A stretch of DNA of 64,000 nucleotides from Elizabethkingia sp. YR214 (GCF_003058195.1 NZ_QBUH01000010.1:62001-126000); one strand, 5' to 3'. Positions 36,079 through 44,741 are shown, numbered from the stretch's first letter. The notes: generated by a model from the letters alone, not told the origin. Numbers and translations are program-made.

Positions 36079-37749
36079 TTATGGTTTGTAAGAATCTTTT
36101 AAAGTTACTGTTCTGTTGAAAACCAGTTTCTCATCAGAAGAATCGCGGTCCTTAGTAAAGTAACCAATTCTCTGGAACTGTAATGGTTCTCCGATTTCTA
36201 CATCTTTAAGACTTGGCTCAGCAAAACCGTGAGCTGTATTTAATGACTCAGGATTAATGTACTGTAGGAAATCAGCGTCCTTCTCTGCATCCGGCTGTTC
36301 TACAGTAAACAAACGTTCATACATACGTGCCTCTACAGGAATAGCATGTGGTGCAGATACCCAGTGAAGAGTACCTTTTACCTTTCTTAAACTTTCCTCA
36401 GTGCCACTTCCAGATTTACTCTTTTCATCGTATGTAGCATAGATGGTAGTGATTTCACCATTTTCATCCTTTTCTACACGTTCTGCCTTGATAATGTAAG
36501 CAGATTTCAGACGAACTTCTCCACCTAGTTTCAGACGGAAAAATTTATTATTAGCTTCTTCTTTGAAGTCTTCTCTTTCAATGTATATTTCTCTGGAAAA
36601 AGGAATTTGTCTGGTTCCGGCATTTTCATCTTCCGGATTGTTCTCAGTTTCTACCCACTCTTCCTGTCCTTCCGGATAGTTTTCAATGATCAGTTTTACC
36701 GGATCTACAACAGCCATTACCCTTTTTGCCTTTTTGTTCAGGTCTTCGCGTACAAAGAATTCCAGTAACTGAATGTCGATAAGGTTTTCGCGTTTTGCAA
36801 CACCAATACGCTCGATAAAGTTACGGATAGCTTCTGCAGTATAACCTTTTCTTCTCAATCCGGAAACAGTAGGCATTCTCGGGTCATCCCAGCCAGTGAC
36901 TACATTTTCTGCAATAAGCTTTTGCAGCTTTCTCTTAGATGTAATCATATATGTAACATTCATTCTGGCAAATTCTCTTTGCTTTGGTGCTACTTTTTTT
37001 TCATCTCTTACCTGCTCCAGATACCAGTTGTATAATGGTCTGTGGTTTTCGAATTCCAAAGAACAAAGCGAGTGCGAGACTTGCTCCAGATAATCGGATT
37101 CACCATGTGCCCAGTCATACATTGGATAAATTTTCCATGTAGTTCCGGTTCTGTGATGTGGTTTATTCAGAATACGATACATAACAGGGTCACGCATGTT
37201 CATGTTTGGCGAAATCATATCGATTTTTGCACGAAGTGACATTGATCCGCTTTCGAACTCTCCGTTCTTCATTTTTTCAAACAAATCCAGAGACTCTTCT
37301 ACAGGTCTGTTTCTGTATGGTGATTCTACTCCTGGTTCAGCAGGATTTTTACGTTGTTCTGTGATTACCTCAGAAGGCTGCTCATCTACATAAGCTTTTC
37401 CTTCTTTAATCATTTGTACCGCCCAGTCATATAGCTGTTGGAAATAGTCGGACGCATAAAGTTCCTTGTCCCATTTAAAGCCAAGCCACTCTACATCCTT
37501 CTTAATAGAATCTACAAATTCCTGCTCTTCCTTTTCAGGGTTAGTATCATCAAAACGCAGGTTAACCGGAGCATTATATTTTTCACCCAAACCAAAGTTA
37601 ATACAAATAGCCTTCGTATGGCCAATGTGTAAATAACCATTTGGTTCCGGTGGGAAGCGGAAACGAATTTTGTCTTTTTCAAGACCGTTTGCCAAATCTT
37701 CCTCTATAATTTGCTCAATAAAATTGAGAGATTTTTTTTCTTCTTCCAT
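36079..37749 (-). CDS. glnS: Glutaminyl-tRNA synthetase
   Basis: A class I synthetase charging tRNA-Gln directly. 556 residues from the ATG at 37749 (MEEEKKSLNFIEQ); an in-frame ATG at 37782 would add 11 atypical residues. The HIGH signature PEPNGYLHIGHTKA is near residue 33, the KMSKS counterpart MITSKRKLQ near 268, and the anticodon-binding beta-barrels fill the last ~200 residues. GlnRS in Bacteroidota was acquired from outside bacteria in ancient times; this copy looks like the normal housekeeping gene. Confidence 0.96.
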   Translation of the reverse strand: MEEEKKSLNFIEQIIEEDLANGLEKDKIRFRFPPEPNGYLHIGHTKAICINFGLGEKYNAPVNLRFDDTNPEKEEQEFVDSIKKDVEWLGFKWDKELYASDYFQQLYDWAVQMIKEGKAYVDEQPSEVITEQRKNPAEPGVESPYRNRPVEESLDLFEKMKNGEFESGSMSLRAKIDMISPNMNMRDPVMYRILNKPHHRTGTTWKIYPMYDWAHGESDYLEQVSHSLCSLEFENHRPLYNWYLEQVRDEKKVAPKQREFARMNVTYMITSKRKLQKLIAENVVTGWDDPRMPTVSGLRRKGYTAEAIRNFIERIGVAKRENLIDIQLLEFFVREDLNKKAKRVMAVVDPVKLIIENYPEGQEEWVETENNPEDENAGTRQIPFSREIYIEREDFKEEANNKFFRLKLGGEVRLKSAYIIKAERVEKDENGEITTIYATYDEKSKSGSGTEESLRKVKGTLHWVSAPHAIPVEARMYERLFTVEQPDAEKDADFLQYINPESLNTAHGFAEPSLKDVEIGEPLQFQRIGYFTKDRDSSDEKLVFNRTVTLKDSYKP

Positions 37750-37966
37750 TGAGATATATTCTAAGAGTGCAAATTTAACCATTTTAATCGGTTCTTCCGA
37801 ATCTTTATAAAATGTCCGGTTATGAACATAGATGTATGAAAATGAACACTGAAATTCTGTTGTTTATTTTTAAATAGCTGTTAGTCATATAGTTGATTAG
37901 TTATTTTTTTCTGGTACTAGTTATGTGTAATTAATTGAAGAAAAATGTTTAGTTAAATTTTTTATC

Positions 37967-37980
37967 ACTAAAAAATTAGT
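37967..37980. promoter_or_regulatory. Upstream copy of a palindromic operator, ACTAA-N4-TTAGT
   Basis: ACTAAAAAATTAGT is a perfect 5+4+5 palindrome. It covers the expected -33 region of the promoter whose -7 box is at 37998-38005. An identical-form palindrome starts 43 bp downstream, close to four helical turns away. Confidence 0.55.
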
Positions 37981-37997
37981 TTAAAAGAAAATTAGAA

Positions 37998-38005
37998 TAT
38001 ATTTG
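37998..38005 (+). promoter_or_regulatory. Putative -7 promoter element of the receptor/peptide locus
   Basis: TATATTTG matches TAnnTTTG. It lies between two copies of the ACTAA-N4-TTAGT palindrome and 53 bp before the receptor start codon. Confidence 0.5.
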
Positions 38006-38009
38006 TATT

Positions 38010-38023
38010 ACTAAATTCTTAGT
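38010..38023. promoter_or_regulatory. Downstream copy of the ACTAA-N4-TTAGT palindrome
   Basis: ACTAAATTCTTAGT repeats the palindrome at 37967 with a different spacer, which argues that the arms rather than the AT content are under selection. It covers the predicted transcription start region. Extra TAGTTA half-sites are scattered from 37880 to 38055. Confidence 0.55.
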
Positions 38024-38057
38024 TATAAAAAATAATTGCAAAATAAAACTAGTTAAT

Positions 38058-40199
38058 ATGAAAAATAAGTCAGGTCTTTGGGCAGTTGTTATACTTAGTT
38101 CTGTAGGTCCATTAATGCATGCTCAGAATACTTCGGGAAAAGCTTCTGAGAAAGAAATACAAACCGTTAATCTTAGTGGTAAAAAGAAACTTGTAGAAAG
38201 AAAAATTGACCGTATGGTATTTAATGTGGAAAACTCTATTGCATCACAAGGGACAGATGGAATAGAAGCTTTAAGAAATACACCATTGGTAAAAGTAGAT
38301 GATGCCAGCGGGATATCAATTGTTGGTAAAAGCAACGTATCGGTGATGATTAATGACAGAATTGTGCAAATGTCAGGATCAGAACTACTGAATTATTTGA
38401 GATCTGTAAGATCTGAAAATATTGCAAAAATAGAAGTGATAACTACACCTCCAGCTAAATATGATGCACAAGGCAATAGTGGTATTATTAATATAGTCCT
38501 GAAGAAAAATTCCAATCTGGGTTGGAGTGGAAGTCTAACCACCGGATATGTTAGAAAGTCACGTGACGGATTTACAAATAACATTGGTTTGAATTATCAG
38601 TCTGCTAAGATTAGTAGTTCCCTGAAACTAAGACATTATGATACCAAAAAGAATTCTACAGAACAAAACGAAATTATTGCAAATAAGGGACTCAAAAGCC
38701 TTGACAGGCGAGTTGATATGCCGAACGGACTTGGACTGAATTATAGTCTGGATTATAAAATTTCGGACAAAGCGAATGCCGGAATTGTATATGACTTTGG
38801 TTCCGGTCATATGAATATGGATATAAATAATAGTTCGGAATACTTTACAGGAAATAAGCAAGATTCTCTTCTGACCACTTATGCAGAGCACCGTCAGAAA
38901 ATTCCTACCCATACTCTGAATGCTTATTATGATTTGAAATTGGATAGCCTTGGCAAGAAAATGTCGGTAGGTGGTAATTATTTTTCTAATATTCCGGTGA
39001 ATAATATTGGCTTCCAGACAACCAATCACAATATAAACAATACAGAAAGTTACAGAAGCTATAGCAAGATCAATTATACTATATGGTCCGGACAGGTAGA
39101 TTTTACCTTGCCTTATAAATTTGCCAATATAGAAACCGGAGCTAAAATGGCTTATTTTCAAAATACCTCAAATCTGGAGTATTTCAGAATGGTGAATGGT
39201 AACTCTGTTTTAATGCCGGAAGGAAATAACCTTTTTGAATATAAAGAGCAAAATTATGCCGGTTATTTTAGTATAGACAAGAAGATAAATGAACAGTGGT
39301 CTGCAAAAGCAGGAATACGTTATGAATATTCTGTAATCGATGGCTTTAATCCGACTTCAGGAGAAAGGAACAAATATGAATACGGCAGATTTTTCCCTAC
39401 GGCATACATCGCTTATAAAGCAGATGATAATAATACTTTTACAGCTAATTATTCCAGAAGAATCAACAGACCTTTTTTCCGGGCGATCAATCCCTACAGA
39501 TGGTATATTAATCCCTATTCTTTTGCAAAGGGAAACCCTTATCTGAGACCTTCCTATAATGATAATATAGAATTGGGTTATTCCTATAAAAATAAATTAA
39601 CAGCTACATTTTATTATCAGCAGGTTAAAGACTCTTATTCGCAGCTTGTAACTTTTAATAACGGAATTAAAATTATTGATTATGCTAATATGTTCAATCA
39701 GACCAATTACGGAATGAATCTGGGGTATAACGATATTTTATTTAAATTCTGGGAAGTGAGTGCAAGTGCTAATCTGTATTACTCCGAAAGTAACGGAATT
39801 ATCCCGGAAGTTATAGGACAAAAAGCATTTAATATATATTATAATATCAATAATACCTTTACGCTGAATACACAGAAAACTGTAGCTATGTTTGCTAATT
39901 TTGCCCAGCAATTTCCAGGAAGTTTCGGAAACGTCAGATTGGATGGGTATTCTATTGTGAGTTTAGGAGCCAAGCTGTTTTTAATGGATAAGAAATTACA
40001 GATTAGCATCTCAGTGGATGATATTTTCAAAAAAGCATTAAGTAAAGGTGAATCGGTTTATTCAGATTCTGTTATGAAATTCAGGAACTATTATGATTAC
40101 AGAGGACTCAATCTTAGTGTGAATTATACATTCGGAAACAATAAGGTAAAAGGGGTCAGTCGTAATGTGAAATTTGATGAAAAAAGCAGGGCTAATTAA
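38058..40199 (+). CDS. Outer-membrane beta-barrel receptor (TonB-dependent-like, OMP_b-brl_3 type)
   Basis: 713 residues with a signal peptide ending ...GPLMHAQ (~22). The plug-like region follows at once: KKKLVERKIDRMVFNVENSI (~40-60), VSVMINDRIVQMSGSEL, and IEVITTPPAKYDAQGNSGII (~128-147). The barrel from ~150 to the end is rich in aromatic strands. The carboxypeptidase-like N-terminal domain usually found before this plug is missing; only ~20 residues separate signal and plug. It likely imports or senses a peptide or other small ligand. Twin palindromes lie upstream, and a row of double-glycine peptides follows 84 bp downstream. Confidence 0.85.
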   Translation: MKNKSGLWAVVILSSVGPLMHAQNTSGKASEKEIQTVNLSGKKKLVERKIDRMVFNVENSIASQGTDGIEALRNTPLVKVDDASGISIVGKSNVSVMINDRIVQMSGSELLNYLRSVRSENIAKIEVITTPPAKYDAQGNSGIINIVLKKNSNLGWSGSLTTGYVRKSRDGFTNNIGLNYQSAKISSSLKLRHYDTKKNSTEQNEIIANKGLKSLDRRVDMPNGLGLNYSLDYKISDKANAGIVYDFGSGHMNMDINNSSEYFTGNKQDSLLTTYAEHRQKIPTHTLNAYYDLKLDSLGKKMSVGGNYFSNIPVNNIGFQTTNHNINNTESYRSYSKINYTIWSGQVDFTLPYKFANIETGAKMAYFQNTSNLEYFRMVNGNSVLMPEGNNLFEYKEQNYAGYFSIDKKINEQWSAKAGIRYEYSVIDGFNPTSGERNKYEYGRFFPTAYIAYKADDNNTFTANYSRRINRPFFRAINPYRWYINPYSFAKGNPYLRPSYNDNIELGYSYKNKLTATFYYQQVKDSYSQLVTFNNGIKIIDYANMFNQTNYGMNLGYNDILFKFWEVSASANLYYSESNGIIPEVIGQKAFNIYYNINNTFTLNTQKTVAMFANFAQQFPGSFGNVRLDGYSIVSLGAKLFLMDKKLQISISVDDIFKKALSKGESVYSDSVMKFRNYYDYRGLNLSVNYTFGNNKVKGVSRNVKFDEKSRAN

Positions 40200-40283
40200 A
40201 TATAATAGTTAAATAAAAGTTAAAAATCTCCAAAATGTGATTTAAATGTGTAATTTAACTAACACTAAATAAATCAAGATATT

Positions 40284-40442
40284 ATGAGAAAATTACTTAA
40301 GAAAGACTTGAAAAAAGTCAACGGCGGTGGCCCACCTTTAGGAGGAATGGCATGTGTCTATTACGATCCGTATCTGAATAAGACAGTGGAGGGTATAACA
40401 GACGCGAATGGTGTTTGTCAATGTGTAGTATGTGAATATTAA
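40284..40442 (+). CDS. Double-glycine-leader Cys-rich peptide 1
   Basis: 52 residues. Leader MRKLLKKDLKKVNGG, then a core starting GPPLGGMACVYYDPY with Cys at 24, 45, 47 and 50, ending CQCVVCEY. The basic-Leu leader with Gly-Gly at 14-15 matches the bacteriocin-type leaders of Bacteroidota peptides that are cut and exported by C39-peptidase ABC transporters. It lies 84 bp after the receptor and is followed by three sibling genes with the same leader. The core shares no clear family with the siblings. Activity (antimicrobial, signal, metal binding) is unknown. Confidence 0.75.
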   Translation: MRKLLKKDLKKVNGGGPPLGGMACVYYDPYLNKTVEGITDANGVCQCVVCEY

Positions 40443-40452
40443 ATAATCTGTT

Positions 40453-40617
40453 ATGAAAAAACTTCAAAGATCACATTTAAAAACAGTAAAAGGTGCCGGA
40501 AATGTTTGTGATGAATTTCCAAAAAAATATCAGCACGTTTCATGCAGTGAATATTTTAATATTCCGCCAAAGTATTCACATTGTGTACTAGTTGATGTAG
40601 AATGCTTTCCTGAATAA
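40453..40617 (+). CDS. Double-glycine-type-leader Cys-containing peptide 2
   Basis: 54 residues. Leader MKKLQRSHLKTVKGA, with Gly-Ala where the siblings have Gly-Gly, still a permitted C39 cleavage form. The core (from residue 16) has Cys at 19, 31, 44 and 51 and a central aromatic stretch SCSEYFNIPPKYSHC. It starts 10 bp after peptide 1 and is probably translated from the same message. The core is unlike peptide 1, so the cluster keeps a common export leader on varied cargos. Confidence 0.72.
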   Translation: MKKLQRSHLKTVKGAGNVCDEFPKKYQHVSCSEYFNIPPKYSHCVLVDVECFPE

Positions 40618-40637
40618 TCAACCAAATCTTAATTATT

Positions 40638-40877
40638 ATGAAAAAACTCAATCGTAGCTTACTAAAGCATGTAAGCGGTGGCGGTCGTGTTGCATATGCG
40701 TTCTGCCTTATTGATGAGCCTTGTCCACGTCCTCCGGGGTTAAGGAATGTTGGCTATTGTGAAGGTGATTATTGCTATTATAATACTCCGGATGGTCCTG
40801 GTAATCCTGGAGGTTGTAACGAACCTACAAGGCTTTGTTCTGCAGATGAAATAGGTTGTGGATGCGTGTATATATAA
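40638..40877 (+). CDS. Double-glycine-leader Cys-rich peptide 3
   Basis: 79 residues. Leader MKKLNRSLLKHVSGG, core from G16 with eight Cys (23, 29, 41, 46, 60, 67, 74, 76), many Gly/Pro, and the ending NEPTRLCSADEIGCGCVYI. Four disulfides, or a metal-binding knot, are possible. It starts 20 bp after peptide 2. Its last ~22 residues recur in a truncated copy just downstream. It is the longest member of the set. Confidence 0.8.
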   Translation: MKKLNRSLLKHVSGGGRVAYAFCLIDEPCPRPPGLRNVGYCEGDYCYYNTPDGPGNPGGCNEPTRLCSADEIGCGCVYI

Positions 40878-40987
40878 GTCTGCATCTGAAAATTAGCAGT
40901 ATGGAAAATGGAGGCGGTGGTGGAACTTGTAATGAACCTACAAGGACTTGTGCAGAAAGAGAGACTGGCTGTGGTTATGTTCATTAA
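40862..40987 (+). pseudogene. Leaderless partial duplicate of peptide 3
   Basis: From the ATG at 40901 the frame encodes 28 residues, MENGGGGGTCNEPTRTCAER ending ETGCGYVH, nearly repeating the tail of peptide 3 (GGCNEPTRLCSADEIGCGCVYI). From the overlapping ATG at 40862 it would have 41 residues, with a weakly leader-like MRVYISLHLKISSMENGG. The DNA repeat is visible too (AACCTACAAGG occurs in both). It looks like a duplication that lost its leader and two Cys. It may be dead or translated as an unprocessed peptide. Confidence 0.6.
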
Positions 40988-41034
40988 TAACTGCGTCCTA
41001 AATTTTAGTATAAAAACCAAATAAAAATATCATT

Positions 41035-41184
41035 ATGAAAAAGTTAGAAAGAAAATCATTAAAGGAACTGAAAGGAGGTAATCCTAAAAATTCACCAGAC
41101 GGAAACTGCCCTCCGGGATGGGGATATTGTAGTGACGGTATGTGTTACAGTGCATCACAATACTGGATGTGCGAAGATAAGTAG
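41035..41184 (+). CDS. Double-glycine-leader Cys-rich peptide 4
   Basis: 49 residues. Leader MKKLERKSLKELKGG, core NPKNSPDGNCPPGWGYCSDG with Cys at 25, 32, 37 and 46, ending YWMCEDK. The CPPGWGYCSDGMC pattern, with spacing of 7 and 5 between the first three Cys, suggests a small disulfide fold. It lies 47 bp after the truncated copy. A long leftward gene (menC) ends 48 bp further on, closing the cluster. No exporter or modifying enzyme gene is adjacent. Confidence 0.75.
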   Translation: MKKLERKSLKELKGGNPKNSPDGNCPPGWGYCSDGMCYSASQYWMCEDK

Positions 41185-41232
41185 TATTATCTCTGAAAAC
41201 ATATAGTTATTAAATCAAAAAATAGAATAAGA

Positions 41233-42237
41233 TCAGTCTGCAAACCACAACTGGTCGCCCTCTAGTTTCAGACTAGAAGGTGTATTATTCGTAAATAAAT
41301 CTCCGGTGCCCAAACCTTGTGGCATCGGATTCTTTTTTGTGTAGGTATACTGTGCAATAGCATTCAGTCCGATATTGCTCTCCAATGCTGAAGTTATCCA
41401 CCAGCCGATATTTTGCTTTTCTGCTAATGCTATCCATTCGTCAGAACCAGATATTCCGCCAACTAATGAAGGCTTTAGAATGATATATTGTGGCTTTATA
41501 GTTTCCAGAAGTCTTTGTTTTTCTTCCGATTCCGTGATTCCGATAAGTTCTTCATCTAAGGCTATTGGAGTAAGAGTATTTGCACAAAGTAAAGCCATTT
41601 CTTGTAGATTACCGGCTTTTATAGGCTGTTCAATAGAATGTATATCCAGGGCAGCTAATTCTTCCAAAACAATTTTGGCTTTTTCGGCAGAAAAGGCACC
41701 GTTGGCATCTACGCGAAGCTCTAGCTGTTTTTGGGGAAATGTTTTACGAAGTTCTTCCACTACTTTTTTCTCTTCATCCCAGTTAATACCAATCTTTAGT
41801 TTAATACAATGAAATTTGTCCTGAAGTTTCAATGCAATCTGCTCTTTCATGAAATCTACATTCCCCATCCATATTAACCCATTGATGGTGATGCTTTTTT
41901 TGGCTTCTGTAAATTCTCCCGGAAAGTAAATATGACCACCATGTTTTAAATTAAGCATTGCCTGTTCATAACCAAACCATATAGATGGATAATGCAACAG
42001 TTGTTTCTGTAGAAAGCCGTGCTCACTATTGATGTTATCACATAGCCACTGCAGCTTTTCTTCATAATTGGGGACATCGTCATAACTCAGTCCACGGAAA
42101 ATACCGCATTCTCCTGTTCCTTTCTTTTCTCCATCAGAAATATGTAAAAAGTAAGTTTCCTTTTCGGTTAATACGCCTCTGGAAGTTCCCCCCGGACGTT
42201 TGAAGATAAGATTATGACGTTGATATTCTGCCTGCAT
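41233..42237 (-). CDS. menC: o-Succinylbenzoate synthase
   Basis: An enolase-superfamily enzyme that dehydrates SHCHC to o-succinylbenzoate in menaquinone synthesis. 334 residues. The opening RPGGTSRGVLTEKETYFL is the Bacteroidota MenC start. The catalytic Lys is in IKLKIGINWDEE (~140); metal-binding acids are in LRVDANGAFS (~175), IEQPI (~200) and ALDEEL (~225). The second Lys is in ILKPSLVGGISG (~255). Dipeptide epimerases share the fold, but the 20s loop favours MenC. Transcribed alone; a hairpin separates it from fbp. Confidence 0.88.
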   Translation of the reverse strand: MQAEYQRHNLIFKRPGGTSRGVLTEKETYFLHISDGEKKGTGECGIFRGLSYDDVPNYEEKLQWLCDNINSEHGFLQKQLLHYPSIWFGYEQAMLNLKHGGHIYFPGEFTEAKKSITINGLIWMGNVDFMKEQIALKLQDKFHCIKLKIGINWDEEKKVVEELRKTFPQKQLELRVDANGAFSAEKAKIVLEELAALDIHSIEQPIKAGNLQEMALLCANTLTPIALDEELIGITESEEKQRLLETIKPQYIILKPSLVGGISGSDEWIALAEKQNIGWWITSALESNIGLNAIAQYTYTKKNPMPQGLGTGDLFTNNTPSSLKLEGDQLWFAD

Positions 42238-42250
42238 GATAATGAAATAA

Positions 42251-42296
42251 TAAAAACCTCAGCTTTACTCAGTTAATTCTGATAAAGCTGAGGTTA
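42251..42296 (-). terminator. Terminator after fbp
   Basis: AACCTCAGCTTTA (42255-42267) is perfectly complementary to 42283-42295. On the minus strand it is followed by TTTTTATTATT, 27 bp beyond the fbp stop. Confidence 0.82.
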
Positions 42297-42322
42297 TATG
42301 TTTTAATAGAAAAAATTACTTT

Positions 42323-43345
42323 CTAGATAGTTGCCTCAATAGCATTTTTCATAAACTCTTCAGCCTTTGTTACCATAGCTGCGCTACCGCAGAAGAATGG
42401 TACACGCTGATGAAGCTCGGTTGGTTCTATTTCCATGATTCTTTTGAATCCGTCAGAAGCTTTTCCACCAGCCTGCTCTGCTAAAAATGCCATTGGATTA
42501 CATTCATAAAGTAAGCGTAATTTTCCTTGTGGAGACTGCGATGTTGAAGGATAAATATAGATACCACCTTTCAACATGTTTCTGTGGAAATCGGCTACCA
42601 GTGAACCTATATAACGGGAAGTGTAAGGACGGTCTTCTTCTTCTTTCTGACAATATTTAAGGTAATCTTTCACACCCTGAGGGAATTTGACGTAGTTTCC
42701 TTCATTGATGGAATATATTTTTCCTTTTGTTGGGAATTTAATATTAGGATGAGACAGATAATAAGTACCCAGTGAAGGATCCAATGTAAATCCGTTAACT
42801 CCATTTCCGGTTGTATAAACAATCATAGTAGAAGATCCGTAGATAACATAACCTGCAGCAATCTGATTAATTCCTTTCTGAAGGAAATCTTTTGGCTGCA
42901 CAGGAGTTCCCGGTTCGGTTACTCTTCTGTAAATAGAGAAAATAGTTCCGACAGAAACATTAACATCTATATTCGAAGAACCATCTAAAGGATCGATAAG
43001 TACCACATATTTGCTCATATGTGCATTTTCACTGGCTTTGATTTCTATGAAATCGTCATTTTCTTCGGATGCGATACCACAAACGACTTCACGCTGCGAC
43101 AAAGAGTTGATAAAAATATCATTTGCCAGTACATCCAGTTTTTGCTGATCTTCGCCTTGTACGTTTGTATTCCCGGCATGTCCTATAATATTGGCAATTC
43201 CGGCTTTATTTACTTCACGGTTTACCATTTTAGAGGCCAGTCTTATGGCACTTAACAAACGGGACAATTCACCTGTCGAGTATCTGAAATCCTCCTGTTT
43301 TTCAATAATAAACTCTCCAAGTGTACGAAATGATTGTTCAGACAT
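42323..43345 (-). CDS. fbp: Fructose-1,6-bisphosphatase, class I
   Basis: Removes the 1-phosphate from fructose 1,6-bisphosphate in gluconeogenesis. 340 residues. The metal-binding motifs are visible: IASEENDDF (~93), [20 protein letters not shown] (~119-138) and the C-terminal [20 protein letters not shown] (~274-293), whose Glu completes the site. Cytoplasmic tetramer in known cases. It is divergent from aspartate kinase with a 151-bp AT-rich intergenic region. Confidence 0.96.
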   Translation of the reverse strand: MSEQSFRTLGEFIIEKQEDFRYSTGELSRLLSAIRLASKMVNREVNKAGIANIIGHAGNTNVQGEDQQKLDVLANDIFINSLSQREVVCGIASEENDDFIEIKASENAHMSKYVVLIDPLDGSSNIDVNVSVGTIFSIYRRVTEPGTPVQPKDFLQKGINQIAAGYVIYGSSTMIVYTTGNGVNGFTLDPSLGTYYLSHPNIKFPTKGKIYSINEGNYVKFPQGVKDYLKYCQKEEEDRPYTSRYIGSLVADFHRNMLKGGIYIYPSTSQSPQGKLRLLYECNPMAFLAEQAGGKASDGFKRIMEIEPTELHQRVPFFCGSAAMVTKAEEFMKNAIEATI

Positions 43346-43496
43346 TATATATTGGGTTTAGATTTTTCCAAATTTCGGAAAAATATAGCACATATACATT
43401 TTTTTTATTTTTGATTGATTTTTAATACTTTTGACAAATTTTACAGCAAAAAATAAACAGAAAAATATTCAATAATTTATTAATACCTGAGAGTCA

Positions 43497-44735
43497 ATGA
43501 AAGTTTTCAAATTTGGAGGTGCTTCGGTTAAGGATGCCGAAGGTGTAATGAATGTTGCCAGAGTATTGAAAAACCAAGGTTTTGAGCAATGTATGCTTAT
43601 CGTTTCAGCAATGGGGAAAACAACAAATGCATTAGAAATTGTTGTGGAAAACTATTTTGCCAAGAAAGATTATAAAGCTGAAACTGCGAAGATAAAACAA
43701 AGCCACATTGACACAGCAAAGGGACTTTTTAAGGAAAATCATAAAATTTATGAGGAAATTGAAGAATTTTTCTACGATATAGAATCTTTTCTCAGAAGGA
43801 ATAAATCGCCTAATTATAGCTTTGTTTATGATCAGGTGGTAAGCTGTGGTGAGATGATCTCTTCTAAAATATTATCAGAATATCTGGTACAGGAAAAACT
43901 AGCCAATACATGGTTAGATGCAAGAGATTATATCAAAACTGATGCAAGCTACAGAGAAGGAAATGTAGACTGGAAGCTTACAGAGGAAAATTTTAAGAAA
44001 TTAAATTCTGGTGAATCTTTTGTTACACAGGGTTTCATTGGTTCCGATGATAATAACTTTACAGTAACACTTGGCCGTGAAGGTTCCGACTATTCAGCGG
44101 CTATTTTTGCTTACTGCCTGAATGCTGAACAAATGACCATCTGGAAAGATGTACCAGGTGTAATGACAGGAGATCCACGTAAATTTGAAGATGTGGAGCT
44201 ACTGGATAATATTTCATATGAAGAAGCTATAGAAATGGCTTATTACGGAGCTTCGGTTATTCACCCGAAAACCCTGCAGCCACTAAAACAAAAATCTATT
44301 CCTTTCTTCGTAAAATCATTTGTAGAAGATGATAAACCGGGAACAAAAGTTTCCGAAGATGAAAACTATCCGAGAAAGGAAAGTTACATTCTGAAAGAAA
44401 ACCAGACATTAATGACTATTGCTACACGTGACTTCTCTTTTATTGCGGAGGATCACATGAGCTATATTTTTGCTGAGTTGGCTAAATTTAAAATTAAAGT
44501 ATCTTTAATTCAGAACACTGCAATCTCTCTGGCTTTATGTCTGGAAGATAAATTTAAAAATAGTGAAAAACTGAATGTAACATTAAACGAAAAATTCGAC
44601 ACATCATTAGTAACAGATGTTGCTCTCTTTACAATAAGAAATGCCAATATGAATGATGCTGAGAAATTTTACAAAGACAAAAATGTATTAATGGAGCAGC
44701 TTGCTGCCAATACATTGCAAATGGTAACGAAATAA
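43497..44735 (+). CDS. lysC: Aspartate kinase (monofunctional)
   Basis: Phosphorylates aspartate to start lysine, threonine and methionine synthesis. 412 residues. The nucleotide-binding KFGGASVKDAEGV starts at residue 4, the aspartate-site TLGREGSDYSAAIFAYCLNA lies near 180-200, and ACT-type regulatory strands follow from ~300 (TLMTIATRDFSFIAEDH). No homoserine dehydrogenase domain is attached. TACTTTTG at 43426-43433 is a possible -7 box. The next gene begins 6 bp downstream. Confidence 0.94.
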   Translation: MKVFKFGGASVKDAEGVMNVARVLKNQGFEQCMLIVSAMGKTTNALEIVVENYFAKKDYKAETAKIKQSHIDTAKGLFKENHKIYEEIEEFFYDIESFLRRNKSPNYSFVYDQVVSCGEMISSKILSEYLVQEKLANTWLDARDYIKTDASYREGNVDWKLTEENFKKLNSGESFVTQGFIGSDDNNFTVTLGREGSDYSAAIFAYCLNAEQMTIWKDVPGVMTGDPRKFEDVELLDNISYEEAIEMAYYGASVIHPKTLQPLKQKSIPFFVKSFVEDDKPGTKVSEDENYPRKESYILKENQTLMTIATRDFSFIAEDHMSYIFAELAKFKIKVSLIQNTAISLALCLEDKFKNSEKLNVTLNEKFDTSLVTDVALFTIRNANMNDAEKFYKDKNVLMEQLAANTLQMVTK

Positions 44736-44741
44736 GAAATA

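Noticed and set aside
37860-38057. The many TAGTTA motifs as a CRISPR-like or tandem repeat
   Set aside because: Spacing is irregular and units are short and AT-rich; only the two ACTAA-N4-TTAGT palindromes stand out.
40201-41230. Lanthipeptide or sactipeptide cluster
   Set aside because: No LanM/LanB, radical SAM or cyclodehydratase gene within the window, so modification cannot be claimed.
43376-43496. Riboswitch ahead of aspartate kinase (lysine or SAM type)
   Set aside because: The 120-bp region is too short and AT-rich and shows no recognisable aptamer stems.
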